Shown piece by piece: positions 44,333 to 56,177 of a DNA stretch of 64,000 nt; position 1 is the stretch's first letter, and each line of letters begins with the position of its first letter. The notes beneath the pieces were generated by a model. That model was not told where the DNA came from and ran no database searches. It saw nothing but the letters and a program-made list of their open reading frames with translations. Origin of the DNA: Wolfiporia cocos. Its lineage: Eukaryota > Basidiomycota > Agaricomycetes > Polyporales > Phaeolaceae. Location: the NCBI GenBank assembly GCA_029448655.1, contig JACCLO010000006.1, positions 3,038,001 to 3,102,000 on the forward strand. The letters are read 5' to 3'. Made by a program: the position numbers and the translations under genes.

Positions 44333-45204
44333 TCCCAGTAGAAGTGTGTGCCACGGGGGTTTAGGGCCACTGTGGGTATGTCCGCCAACTTTATAGGATA
44401 CGACAGCCATGTTTGATTAATTGTGGCAACGGATGTCCACACGGATTCCATATCGTGCGGGGCTTCTCGATGTCCACCGGACACTAATGGCATAGCTGCA
44501 TCCCCCGCGCACATCCAAGACTTCGGTGGCAGGCTGCACGTTCTAATGGCCGGCTCAAGGTGAACCGAGAGTTTGTCTCGCTGCGGCGCTCCGAGGGCCT
44601 GCCGGTTTATCTTTATCAACTGTCCGGAGGTGATATATTGATATCCGGAACGACGCCACAGCTAGAGAATACACTGATGCGAGGTCAATATTGTTCACTT
44701 GCGCATGTTTACCGCTGGTTGCGATGCGACAACTCGCGGGACGCTCACCTCTTTACTGGCTGTACCTCCGATCAATTTCGGGAACCTACCTTAGTGTGGA
44801 CATATCAGCGAAGTGCATCGGCCGGTGGGAAGGCCACGGGTTCATGTCGGCTGAACTATTCAGGCGTCCTCACTCAAGCGTGCCAGCGTGCCCCTCCTTA
44901 ACGTGCATTCTCCATATCCTCAGGACCGTCGGGACTGTCAGGGCTGTATTTCTAGCAGTCTTCGTCGCCTACAAAGCGGTGAATCGTAAGAATAAAGGCA
45001 GGCGTTTTACACGGGACTGGTGGACGTCCGTATCGGGTCATGTCCAGAAACAAGAGGGAATAGTGTACTGCAAATACATGAGGATCAAGTAACGATACGG
45101 TTCAAACCAATGTCGATGAATAGTGTCCGGGCACTCTATGCTGGAAATGCGAATGCGATATGGACGCAGGAGATTGCGCGGACGAAATGCCGTGCTCAGA
45201 AGCT
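44333..45204. other. Intergenic
   Basis: Promoter side of the GMC gene and 3' side of the GH17 gene (both minus strand). No coding or repeat signal recognised. Confidence 0.5.
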
Positions 45205-47340
45205 TCAGCACTTGGGTATCGTAATGGGCTTGAGCGTTCGGCTACCGACTCGGGGTCAGCGCTGCTCACCGAGTACGACATGGCGGAAGCAACTCACTTG
45301 TAGTGGAAGAGACCCCAGTATCCCTCGACACCACCAAACTCGATGCGCTGCCAGTTTTCGTCGGCAAACTGCAGCAAGCGTGATCAGGGCAACTATCTTG
45401 GAAGGAAGCACAAATATAGCGCACCTCGAAATAGAAGTACTTTGTTCCATTCGTGTTGGAGCCGCACACAAATGTGTCAAGGTATATCTGGAGGTTGTCC
45501 TGCGCGGCAGTAGACGGGCCGTTGCTCATGTTGGACTCATTCGTCGAGTTCGTCGGCCAGCCGGTCTCACCGATCCACATATCCGGCTTGTTCGTGAGCT
45601 TAGCGGCAGGCTCGATGTTCTCGTACTGGAAGAACTCATAGGTCCAGCCCGCCGCTTGCTGTATCGACTGGTTTGCGAACCACGGGTGGATGTTCGAAAG
45701 CTACGCGTAAATTGTTCGTCAGCCCCGGTGTTGCACAATCGCCGGACATGGAAGAATACGCACTCCGAAGTCAATGTTCTCCATGACCTTCGTGTTGAAG
45801 TATGCACCTGCATCCGACGTGCCGACGGGAAGGGCGTATCCAGCTTCCTTCAGCACATTCTTCGTGTCCGTCAAGTTCGAAATCAGAATTGCGGCACCCT
45901 CATCACCGACGGCGCTGTTGGGATCATCGCCACCTCCATTGGCACCGAGGTAGCTACACGCGCACAAAATCGTTGGCACTCGTTCGAATTGCGAGCGTTA
46001 CACACGTACTCGAGGATAAATTCGTTTCCTACCGTGACTCCACCAACCTGGTCCGTACCATACGTCTTGAGCGCGTCCATAATCTCATCACGCTGCCTTT
46101 CGTAGGGTGTCGAGTTCGTTGCCACAATATAGTTGGCGAGCCATACTGTCATGTTTACCTTGGTCTGCTTGATAGCTTCAAGCTATAGTTGGCATCGGAT
46201 CAGCACAAACTATGCAAACAAGCTGTATGGGAAGCAAAACGCACGACTAGTGCAGACTGGTTACAATCAGCGCCGTAGAGACGGAGGCGCTGTAGAAATG
46301 GTCAGTGCCAACGCCACTGACGTATATCATCCTCTTACGTCTGTGAGTTGCGACATGAGCTACATACACATCACGGTCAGTCCGATCATTATTGTCAAGT
46401 TCCGATGCGACACACCTGAATGTCCTCAATGACAGCAGCTGAGCATACAGTCAGTTTCTCTCTCAGGAACACGCCTCAAGGCACTGACCAAGCGAGTTGC
46501 CACAGTATGGCAGCTGCGACTTCGCGGGTGTGTACGCCATGCCATAGAACGACTTGATGAGGCGGGGGTCCTTGATGAACGTGCTCGGGTCGTTAGGGTT
46601 GGTTTGCTTGACGATGCCGTATGGGCCAACAGCGTATCCGTCGGTAGAGTTGCCGTCACTCGCGCTGGAGTCCGAGCCCGAGCTGGAGGATTTGTGGGAG
46701 TGGTCCCGGGTCACGAGGATGCCTACGACGACCCCAACGGCGACAAGCGCGAGGAGGGTGAGGATCGAGCCGACGACCTGCACGCGGACCAACGGGTAAG
46801 CTTCAGGGTTTCCAACGACGCGTCGCGCGCGCACTTACGATGATCTTCGAACGGCGGTTGCTCGCTTGCTGCTTCTCGAGCCACTGGCTGCTGCTGAACG
46901 CGCCTCCCTGGTACGGGCGGCCATCGTCAATGTTACTGTACGTCGAGCGATGGCCTGGCATATCTGGGTCTTCGTCAGGAACGAGAGGGTTAGATTGGGT
47001 GGGTGTTGCGAAGGGGTCTTGGTCGTTGTCTGGATTCCCTGCACGCTGTGCAAGGCGGGAAGGAGCGTCGGCGCCGGATGGGCTGGTGGGGGCCTGCGCA
47101 GCAGATAGAGTGTGCGAGGAAGAGAAGACGAAGGTGCAAGAGCAAGTCGTTGCAAGGGAGGCAGGGAATATATGTATAGGCACTCACTCGAAGACTGGTG
47201 CCCCGGTCAGCCAATTGCGTTGGCTCCTGCGCCGACAGATCTGGATAGCTCCAACCGGCGGTCGAGGTCACTTGGCTGTGGCGGCTCGCCATTGAGCCTC
47301 TCGGTAGCGACGTCTGCTCGACGCGGTCGCCGGTCGGCAT
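45205..47340 (-). CDS. GH17 beta-1,3-glucanase, type II membrane protein
   Basis: Acts on cell-wall beta-1,3-glucan (hydrolysis or transglycosylation). Exons 47340-47188, 47093-46839 and 46777-46489 are certain; a short exon AAVIEDIQ, LMSQLTD, RLRLYGADCNQSALV, LEAIKQTKVNMTVW and later exons follow. The N-terminal ~136 residues are hydrophilic and Pro/Ser-rich, followed by a single membrane segment (LTLLALVAVGVVVGILV) and a Ser-rich linker, so the catalytic domain is extracytoplasmic. Catalytic residues: acid/base Glu in GVTVGNEFI and nucleophile Glu in WIGETGWP. The C-terminus is NRTLKPITIPKC, ending TGA 45207-45205, reached by a last small exon. Likely N-glycosylation sites include NSTNES. 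Similar to fungal glucosidases with N-terminal anchors. Confidence 0.87.
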
Positions 47341-48021
47341 GCGCGTTGTGGGGGCGGCGGCGAGGACGGCGGGCGCGGGGGAAGGAGCGGCAAGCGAGCT
47401 TCCGAGGCCGTGGGCAGGCGAGCCATCGCCCTTTTATCCCGCCATCGGGCGCCGACATGGCTGCTCGGTGTCCAGCGGGTCCAGCACGGGCGGTCGTGTG
47501 GCTTTCTGGCAGTTTCGCCGCATATCAAGCACATCTGACCTCCTCCCCGCAGCACTAAATGCACAGCGCTCCGCGCGCGCTCAAATTCACTGTGATCGCC
47601 ATCAGTCGACCGCGCCCGGATCCAACAAAATCGTCAATTATAGATGGCTATATATACATCATCGCTGGCTGCATTACGGCGCGACTGTCCATGTCAATCG
47701 TAAGTCGGGAAAGGCGGGGAGCGCAGAGGGAGCGCCACAAATACAGACATTGACACAATGCTGGCTTCGCGCCGCGCAATTTGGGATGTTAGTATTCGAA
47801 CATGTGGGGCCGCATGAAGAGACTTGGTATAACGAATAGCAATGGCGAGATATTCACGGACACGGTGGAAGTAGCAAAAAAGAGGGAACAATCGGCCGAG
47901 AATACTCCCACCTCTAGTGTATACAGTGTACACGACCGGCGTTGCATGGCGGGATGTCCGTACGCCAGTCAGGGTTCCACGTGCACCCGATGTGGGTGAT
48001 GTCTGGATGGATGCCATATCA
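47341..48021. other. Intergenic
   Basis: Promoter of GH17 on one side, 3' end of the RhoGAP gene on the other. Open frames antisense to the GH17 start are GC-rich shadows. No gene recognised. Confidence 0.5.
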
Positions 48022-49719
48022 TCAACTCTCGCTTGCAGTCGCAGGCCGTTTTGTTTGTTGCGACGTGCGCTTCTGCTTCTTGACGAGTTTTGCATGCCGC
48101 TCTTCGTCCGAAATCTGAGGCCGCGACTTCTGCGGAGGCAGCGTTCGGCTGCGGGTCACGCTCACTGTCGATTCTTGCCTGGATGGTGGAGACTCCAGTA
48201 CGGGCGACAGCTCGCCTAACTCGGTGGGCTTCGCTAGTCTCTCTGCTTTGCGCCAGCCACGTCGGTGTTTTTCAGGAAATAAAGTAAAGGCTACGCACCT
48301 CCAGGATGTTCTGTCGTCGTTCGCCTCCGCATGATCCGCGGTGGAACGGAGTCTCTTCTGACCATCTTCCACCCGCTCGATTGCTCCTCATCCGAGCTCG
48401 CGAGGTCCGCAAGCTCAGATACCGCGGGTACGGTTGCCGAGCTATCCGAACGCGTCGGGGGAGGAGGAATGTCGAGCATGAACCAGTCCTGATGAGCAAT
48501 CAGGAACTCAAGCACATCCTGGCTCAGCTGGTGCTCCTGCGGTGCGAGTTCGTGGCTCGGGTGCGCAATTAACGCCGGACGGAAGATCACCGCTAGATCT
48601 GTGCGCGTGCAAGCAATCGGTCATCGACATGTACTATCATGGATTGCGCCAAGGGCAGGAAGAAGCAGGCACGCACTCTTCGCCGTCATAAGGTTCTTAT
48701 CCGACTTGCGCGCGAAAACGGAGAGCAGGTCCAGTACGTACAGGAGTAGGTACTGGTTTGCACGCGGCATGGATCTGATGAGCCGCTTGTATGTCTTGAT
48801 AACGTCATCCTGGTTGAACGGCTTTTTTGCTAAACTATGAATGTGAGGATAGAGGGCTGGTCTAGATAAGCGCACGCACTCACCAAGGGCGTCACGGAAC
48901 TACAGAAGATCGTCAGTCAACTTTTGAAGAGTAATCTGGGGAAATGGATACCAACATAATGGTACATGTCGTGGGGTATCACTGGCTCCTGAAGGTGTGT
49001 GAGCGAGAGGAGGGCCTGGACTCGATATACGTACAGGCATTTGAGTGAGGTATCGTCGGAACACACTTGCGACGTCGTGTGTATTGTAGTGCTCCTTTTT
49101 CCAGTCAAGATTCTTGCCGTACTGCAGGTATACATGATGCAATTAGATAGGTTCAATGAGCACAGAAGGACCGATGCACTTTCGGAGGCGACTCGAACTG
49201 CGCCTGCAGCTCTCGCATTCGCTTGTTCGATCCATTCACGCGAAAGGTTCCCTCCACCTCGGTCGCTGAAATGCCTGTGAGAAAACATATTCGAGCACAT
49301 AGTATATGGCAGGCACCGTACCGTTTTCCTTCAGGTACAGCCCGCTGCACAGCAACCCCCATCAGCACCAACACCCTATCCGCCGATTGCATAACGACGA
49401 ACGCACCACTTAGCGACGACGACTGGGATATATCCCCACACATACAGCTCTCCATTCGCATTCGCGGTTGAGATCTGCACGCTCGCATACCTGAGGCTCT
49501 CCTTGAGTGGCTTGCCGAATACAACGCCCTCCCCTGCTGCAACGACAGCCCGTCAGCGCCGACTTGCCCTCGCACGCATACACACTCGCCTTTCTTCTCC
49601 TCCGCCTCCTTCTTCGCTTGCTGTGCGAAGCGAAAGTGATTCCACCACGTCTTGAGGCTGGCCTTCGTCTGCTGAAGCGCAGGCTCGTGCTGCGGAGCGA
49701 TGTTGGGCACGGCGGTCAT
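48022..49719 (-). CDS. RhoGAP protein, Sac7/Bag7 type
   Basis: GTPase-activating protein for a Rho-family GTPase, a regulator of actin and cell-wall growth. Start MTAVPNIAPQHEPALQQ at 49719. First exon 49719-49590 ends AAAG/GCGAGT, a GC donor; the next begins at 49534, giving EKKGEGVVFGKPLKESL. RhoGAP landmarks: GTFRVNGSNKRM with the arginine finger, DVASVFRRYL, EPVIPHDMYHY, LLSVFARKSDKNLM and NLAVIFRPALIAHP, with the conserved Asn before LAV restored by splicing. The C-terminal ~150 residues are hydrophilic, Ser/Pro-rich with a basic end, probably regulatory; stop near 48022. About nine exons; one junction (near VVVAK/GLYLKEN) is not exact. Confidence 0.88.
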
Positions 49720-50463
49720 GGGGCGGGCGCTGGGGCTAGAGTGCGGTGACGAGCGAAGGGGCGGGTAGGGTGAGATGGGGTCGGCGGCAATGGTGTTTGC
49801 TCGTCGGCGAGCCCTCAGACTAGCAGGGAGGAGCCCCAGCAGCGGTCGGCGGCGGCGCGAGGCCAGTGTTATGTCTATGATGGATGGTCCAGAGTCGCTG
49901 CAAGCCGGACTTTATTGGCAAGCGTTCCGCCCTACGCCAGAGCTGATAGTGAGCAATCTCACGGCTCGTGGGAGCGAACGTTATCACGGATGAGATGGTC
50001 AAGGATGTTGATGAAGTTACAAGCAGGAGGATAATATACAAATTGAGTTTGACGCTGCACTCCTATATCACTTGCCTATTACTACCCCGGCCGAATGCTG
50101 TGTTCGGTGGAGGGATATCTCGGCGCGCACTGAGTCCACACAGGTGTCTTTTGCCCGTAACTTAGAGAGCCGCAGAGATGTCACATTGGGACTGGGACCA
50201 CCCAGCGCTGGATGTCAGTCCTTCGAGTGTCGAGCGCTTAGTCGCTTCCATTTGCTGCACCACTTGTTGACTATCTATTCATTCATATGGCCTATTTTAT
50301 GAACACTATCGTCACGCAGGAGATAATCCTGCATCTGCGATGACTAATTCGCGATCGTACTGAAGTCCTCGGACTTTGCCGAGTGCACCTGAAGCACTTA
50401 CTCGGAAATCGAAGGAGTTTGTACTAACTCCAACTCTGCTCACCTGCGTCGAGCTTGTACACC
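49720..50463. other. Intergenic, divergent promoter region
   Basis: Separates the RhoGAP start (minus) from the eIF3j start (plus). No coding motif or repeat was recognised. Confidence 0.5.
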
Positions 50464-51455
50464 ATGTCTGATTGGGGTATGATTGTGTTCACTCAGTAAA
50501 GGATCCTGTTGACATTGGAAAGGAGTGTAGAAGCTTCAGAGGACGAGTCCCCCGCGGCGCCCTCTGCCCCAGCAGTGAAGAAACCCGTGAAGAGTAAATG
50601 GGAAGGAGAAGACGAGGAGGACGATGCACCGGTGGTGAGCATGATATATGATTACATAGCGAGTATTCCTTCTCACCGACCTAATGTGACCGTATCGCGC
50701 GTATCAGAGCGACTGGGAGGCCTCTTCCGACGAGGAGAAGCCCAAGGCTGCATCTGCACCAGTCGCGCCTCCGAAGAAGAAGGGCACTTTTAAGGCGAAG
50801 ATAGCAGAGAGAGAGGCGGAAAAGGCTGCACGTGCTGCCGCAGGAGACGACGATTACGACGAAGATGCTGTGCTCGACCCACGGGAAAAGGCCAGATTGG
50901 ACAGAGAGAGGGAGCTCAATGCCGACCTCAGTAACGCGGCGGATCTGCTTGGCGCGGCTGCCCTCGGAGGTCGGTCTTCACTCTGCCACATTGCGCAACA
51001 GCGTGCCTCAATGATCGGTGAATAGGCACTTCGTCGTCGGAGCTCGACTACCTCATCTCGGCGCAGCCGCGGACAAAGGAGGATTTCATCAAGTTTTCTG
51101 ACAAAGTTATCGAGTACATCATCAAGCGGCATCAGAACAAACCACTTTATGCTACATTCCTCGAGCATCACGTACGTGAGCTTGCGATGCCCCTACGTGA
51201 TGTTGAGGTCCGCAAGACCGCTAGCGTGTTGACCACCCTAGCCAACGAGAAGCAGAAGGAACAGCGGGAGAAGGCATCTGGTAAGAAGAAACCAAAGGCA
51301 GCAGCGAAACCTGTCCTTGGTTCTGCGAAGGTGTCGAACAAGTACGGCCTTCCTTCTGCTGCTTTGTCCTAGACTGAACGTTTTGCAGGGTTGACACGTC
51401 TGTCTACGACGAAGCTTTAGATGATTTCGATTCTAATCCTGACGACTTTATGTAA
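50464..51455 (+). CDS. HCR1: Translation initiation factor eIF3 subunit J (HCR1)
   Basis: Loosely bound eIF3 subunit that acts in the cytoplasm in start-codon selection, 40S binding and ribosome recycling. Exons: 50464-50476 (13 nt), 50531-50634, 50708-50969, 51026-51341, 51389-51455. Phases agree throughout and the stop is TAA 51453-51455. N-terminus MSDWEASEDES and a second SDWEASSDEEKPK repeat the acidic Ser/Trp motif; then KKKGTFKAKIAEREAEKAAR, LDPREKARLDREREL, SELDYLISAQPRTKEDF, and the acidic DDFDSNPDDFM end typical of the family. Internal exon joins use ordinary GT-AG introns of 48-73 nt. Convergent with PWP1; 142 bp separate the stops. Confidence 0.93.
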
Positions 51456-51597
51456 ATAGGAGTATACATCATGCTCTTGCTAACCTTGACTTCTCAGTGT
51501 ATCACATCGCACATATGTAGCATGATGTAGTCGGCAAGAGGATGTCAATAAGACATGAAGTGGATTACAGCACAGTCCATGTCCCAAAGGTCGCAGA

Positions 51598-53617
51598 TCA
51601 GTCGTCATCATTGCTGTCGTCCTCGTCGTCGCTGAGAGCTCCAATGACGCCATCGCCGCTCTTTTCCTTCAGCATCTTCCCTGCCTCAGCTAGCTTGCTC
51701 TTAAGCGCTGTTCGAGCGCCGGCATTCGCTCCAATATCCCAAACCTGCAGCTTAGCTTCAGATCCGCCAGCAGCCAAAGTAAGAGGGTCGTCTGGCGACC
51801 ATGCTGCTGAGAAGACTTTGCCCTTCGGAGATCATCAGAGACAATATATCACGCAGCAATTGGGCTGTACTTACAACACCGAGGTCTCTTGAGATGACAA
51901 GGCTGACTTGTCGCTTTTCATCTGGGTCTGCGTTGACGTTCCATACCTTTACAGCTTTGTCCGTCCCTCCGGTGGCGATGCATCCTCGGATGTGAGGATT
52001 GACATCCAGAGCAGAAGCGGCGCCATTATGCGCGGAAAGAGTGAAGCGTGCCGGCGATGCAGTGCCGAAAGTAGACGGAAGCGTCCTTGCGTCGAAGTTC
52101 AAGACAATTCCATTCTCAAGGGAAACCTGGACGGTCATAGCATTAGAAATGTCGCGCATACATTTTACACTCAAACTCACATAGAATCCGTGGGCTTCCC
52201 AAGGATCCCATCGAATTGCCTCTACATCTGCACCAACCATCGCGACTACACCTGCATCTGGTGCTCTTGAGTCAAACGTGCGCACAGTGTGATCATAGCT
52301 GCCGGTCAGAAGAACCGTGGGCTCCTGAGCGTTCCATTGTACAGCCTGCACTTTATCTTTGTGCACGTTGAAGCTCCGTAATGCACCCTCGTTTTCGTCG
52401 CCGTCGCTGAGGATTGTCGGATTTCGGTTAAGATCCCAAAGTTTTACTGTGCAGTCTGCAGATGCGGATGCGAGCAGATTGCGGTGGGTACGATTCCACG
52501 AGAGCGAAAGCACTGCGTCGACGTGATACGCGGATGACTTCTCGCGCTGCCTCATTTTCTTGCGCTTCTTTTTGCCCGTACCAAGCGGGGTCGGTACATG
52601 CGCAGCAGTTTTGTCTGGACGACCCAGAACCATGTCGGGGTACATCGCCTCGACGACATCGAGTGACCAAATCTCAATTTCGGGCTCGAGCGTGCCCACA
52701 GCAATGTAGTTGCCAAATTGTTTGGCCGGAGAGGTAGCGGTCGCCTGAGCGGAAGGCGCTGTGATGGGAGGGAAGTCTAGCCACTCGAGACAGAGGGGAA
52801 AGCTTGGCAGCATGAGGTCGTGGTGAATGTAGAGGTTTTCTTGGGACTCGTCGTAGACATAAATCTCAAGCTGTGAGATTTCGTCTTCCGTTTTGGCGGC
52901 AACGACTAGGTTATCGGCGGGAAGGACCTCGAGCTCCTCTCGTTCGTCTTCCTGTTCATCCTAGACAGATGTTAGGGCATAATCGCCATTCTCAGGAGCA
53001 ACGTACATCTTTCAGCGTGATATACGGATCTTCATCGTTGTTGCGGTGATATGTGAGGCCCTTGATGTTACTGAAGGGACCCATAGCTTAATAACTTTAA
53101 ATACGTGTTTAGAACAACCAGTGATTCGTTGGACCTACATGTCATGGCATCGTCATCCTCGTCATAATCGTCGAGATTGTACTCTGCAAGATCGTCGGGA
53201 TCCTTGCTTTTGGGTTTGGACTTCAACTCCTCTTCGTCCACCATTGGAATACCATCTTCATCCATGGCATCCTCGTCGCCATCTTCGCTTGAAACACACT
53301 CCTCAACATTGAGACAACGCCAGACGTAAGCATTACTCACTCGACCCATTCGTCGTCGTCGTCGGGTTCGTCGGCTTCCGCTCTCTTGTCCATCAAACCT
53401 GCAGCTTTTTGCGCCCTTTCCAGCTCTTTGCGAGCATCTTCCAGCTCAATGCGGGCGAGCGCGCTAACTCTCTGCAGTTCGTTGTCGTCGAGAGCATACT
53501 TGGTCGGGTGCTGGGCCGCTGCACCCCGCTTTACCCTGCACTATCGGGTCAATGCCAGAAACGTATGCGGCCGAACAATGAGGCTTACCATGAAACGCAG
53601 GACACTAGGTTGTTCAT
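51598..53617 (-). CDS. PWP1: Periodic tryptophan protein 1 (WD40, ribosome biogenesis)
   Basis: Nucleolar WD-repeat protein needed for 60S/rRNA processing in yeast. Exon 1 is 53617-53589 (MNNLVSCVSW), spliced to 53535-53341 (VKRGAAAQHPTKYALDDNEL ... DDDDEWVE). An acidic exon follows (DGDEDAMDEDGIPMVDEEEL), then MGPFSNIKGLTYH, DEISQLEIYVYD, LPSFPLCLEWLDF and the WD repeats: SASADCTVKLWD, GSYDHTVRTFDSR, TGGTDKAVKVWN, AGGSEAKLQVWD. A small intron splits HGFY/VSLENG. An acidic C-terminus (ALSDDEDDSNDD) ends at TGA 51600-51598. All expected regions are present. Divergent from the GBD/FH3 gene. Confidence 0.93.
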
Positions 53618-53883
53618 CCCCGTCCGTTCGGCGACGTCCAAACAAGTTACAGAAAATGAATTTGGCCGAATCCGATCACTTCCACGTGCCGAAACCGCAG
53701 AATGCGGTCACATGCATGACGCGCCAAGCGAGCGCCTAAAAGACCACGTGGAGCTGCTACGCGACTGGTTCAAGTTGCTTCTCCAACACAGCCAGCAGCC
53801 GCAGAGCAAGTCGACTAGCTTTCCCCTCCTTCACATATCCATATCTCTTTGTTTTTTCAGATTTCTTTCTCTTATCATCAGCT
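53618..53883. promoter_or_regulatory. Shared 266-bp region between divergent genes
   Basis: Lies between the start codons of PWP1 (minus) and the GBD/FH3 gene (plus), so it must hold both 5' UTRs and promoters. Pyrimidine-rich stretches precede the plus-strand ATG (CTCTTTG, TTCTTTCTC). No specific factor site can be named. Confidence 0.5.
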
Positions 53884-56177
53884 ATGATGTTCAGAAGTCT
53901 TTTGCCCTCCAGACGTGATCCGACTACCGACTTTCAGATGCTCACCGGCCCCATCGACTCTGCCCCCAACGGCAAGGAGAATCATCCCGGGCCATCGCAG
54001 GAGGAACCGAGGACACCCCGACCGGAGAAGATGAAGAAACGGAAGTCGAAGGACAATCAGTCCCAGGATTCTGCTCCGACAGGCGAGGCGTTTGAACAAC
54101 TGCTTGTACGTCTCTATGTGCTGTCATCCTACCCATTGGCCACTCGATGGCCTATTTGCCGCAGACGTCCATTAGAGCTCCCACAGATATAGTGGGAAAC
54201 CAGCTTACTATAGTGTCTGACATTGGGAGGCTAGTCCGGCATTTGTGCTATGCGGTTGATCTCAGGATCCGGTACGGCTCACTCACACTTACTCATTCCA
54301 GGACGAGTTACAAGTTCCTGACAACATGCGGGAAAAGCTGGCTACGATGAACCCCAGTGTTAAAGCCGCTTTCCTCAAATCATCCAGGGAAATGTCTGTC
54401 ATGCAGAAGCCCACAGGTTCGGTGTCGTCGCGCGGCGTCCGCAAGGCACGCAGCAGCGAGTCACTGGGTTCGTCCCGCTCAAGCATTAACAAACATTGTC
54501 AAGTCGAGGCTTTATCACGCGCGCCCGATCGCCCGAAGTTTATGACAGTGCACAAACGGGGTGTCTCGTTTGATGCTAGTCGTGCCGCCTTGTTGTTCCC
54601 TACAGAGTCTGCACTCTCTCTGAAGCTTCCGAAGGAAGTTAGGCTACCGAGAAAGCGGGGGAAAAGCATCTCGGGAACGGCCGCGAAATGGTGCACAGTC
54701 TTAATGAGCGTCTCTACAGTACAACTCGAGGTCGAGACCGTGAAGAAGCTGCGTTTACTCCTCAGAAACGAATCAACATCGTAAGTTCCCTGTTCAGTGG
54801 AAGCTCAGTATGATGACTGCTCTTAAGGTGGACGCAAGAGTTCCTGCAACATGGCGGATATGCTGCACTGCTGACTCGTCTGAATGAGATTCTCAATATT
54901 GAGTGGCGGTATGGCTGATCTTTGCTGCTGATTTATTCGCATGCCTTCTAAGCAACTCGATAGGGAGGAACAGCATGACGACCAAATCCTCCACGAACTT
55001 CTCCGATGTATCAAGGCATTGTCCACGTCGTCAATTGGGTGTATTGCTCTTCGTGCAAAGTGCCCGGAGCCGTATGAGCAACTCATGTCGCTTTTGTATT
55101 CCGATAAGCGGCCGGGAGAGGTCGCCACTCGTCAGCTCATCATCGAACTGCTGTTGATTCTGTTCGATCTGTATCCGCCGTCCTCGCTTCCCTCCACCGG
55201 CAGTCCTGCCGTCCCAAATCATCCATACGGGCATGCTCGTAATCAATCCACTCCTTGGGTGACCGATTCTGAGGATGCGCCCTCCAGTAATCTCGTGACG
55301 CTTCCTGCCCCGCATGCCTCGTTCTTCTCGTTCATCAGATCGTTGTTGTTGACTCCCGCTCCCCCTGCCGCGGAAGAGACAGGTCCCGCGATCCAACCCC
55401 ATAACTTCATCGAAGAAATCCATGTCCCCAGAATTTATAAGACGTACATGGAGGAGCTTAATAACGTGTGCCGAGATTACTTCTGGGTATTCTGTCACCC
55501 CAACAACTGCATCTGGAACGTCGACGAGACGGACGAAGAGAAAGTTGAGAAGCCGCGTGCCCCTGGCGGTATGACCGGCGGAGTTGAATTCGAGGCAATG
55601 ACATATATGGTCCGTATGCGCCTTCACTGGTAGATCTGCATTGCGATCTGACCTGGCCTTCGTAGACAATCCATTTCAGATTCCTGAACGCGGTCTCACG
55701 ATCTGTAGAGGATCTTGGTCTACCTCGCAACAACGAGCTTTCCGCGTACCGCTTCCATAGTGACATGTTCGTCTCTGGAATGGAGCGGATCGTTCTGGTT
55801 CGTCCTATCTAAGTTGATCAATTGCACGGATGTCTCACTAGCTAGCGCATCAGATGGGCCGCAAGGCTTCCACTACATATTATCCAACTCTACATCTTGA
55901 GATCGCTCGCTACGTTGCCGCCGCAGCTCGTTCTGGCTTCGAACTCCCATGGCAGGTTTCGCGTCACATGGGACCGCCTCCTTCGAATATGCGCAAGAAC
56001 ACGCAAGCACCCCCACCCCGCCCTCCGCCAAGACCGAAGACACCAAGCAAGCCAACCAAAGCATTCGGCTCCGTACCTGGTTCACCCGTGCCGGCGTCTC
56101 CAACCAGGAAGACTTTCATGTCATCCGGCTCTGTTCTCCCGGGTGTGCGGAAGGTCACGCCCATGTTCGGACATTGA
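53884..56177 (+). CDS. GBD/FH3 (formin N-terminal-like) protein without FH2
   Basis: Start MMFRSLLPSRRDPTTDF; first exon 53884-54105, second from 54302 (DELQVPDNMREKLATM), which opens the Drf-type GTPase-binding region. Next are VKKLRLLLRNESTSW, TRLNEILNIEWR/EEQHDDQILHELLRCIKALS, LRAKCPEPYEQL, TRQLIIELLLILFDLYPP and EEIHVPRIYKTYMEELN, the armadillo-like FH3 repeats of formins. After RKASTTYYPTLHLEIARYV the protein ends in a Pro-rich tail (APPPRPPPRPKTPSKPTK) and a stop at 56175-56177. No FH1/FH2 actin-nucleating domain follows. It could be a Rho-binding adaptor or a formin that lost its C-terminus; related basidiomycete proteins of this length make the first more likely. The exact joins near 55610-55690 and 55800-55850 are uncertain. 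Confidence 0.8.

Noticed and set aside
45020..46105. 361-codon open frame on the plus strand
   Set aside because: It is antisense to the GH17 exons, whose minus-strand reading has the catalytic motifs, splice sites and proper end.
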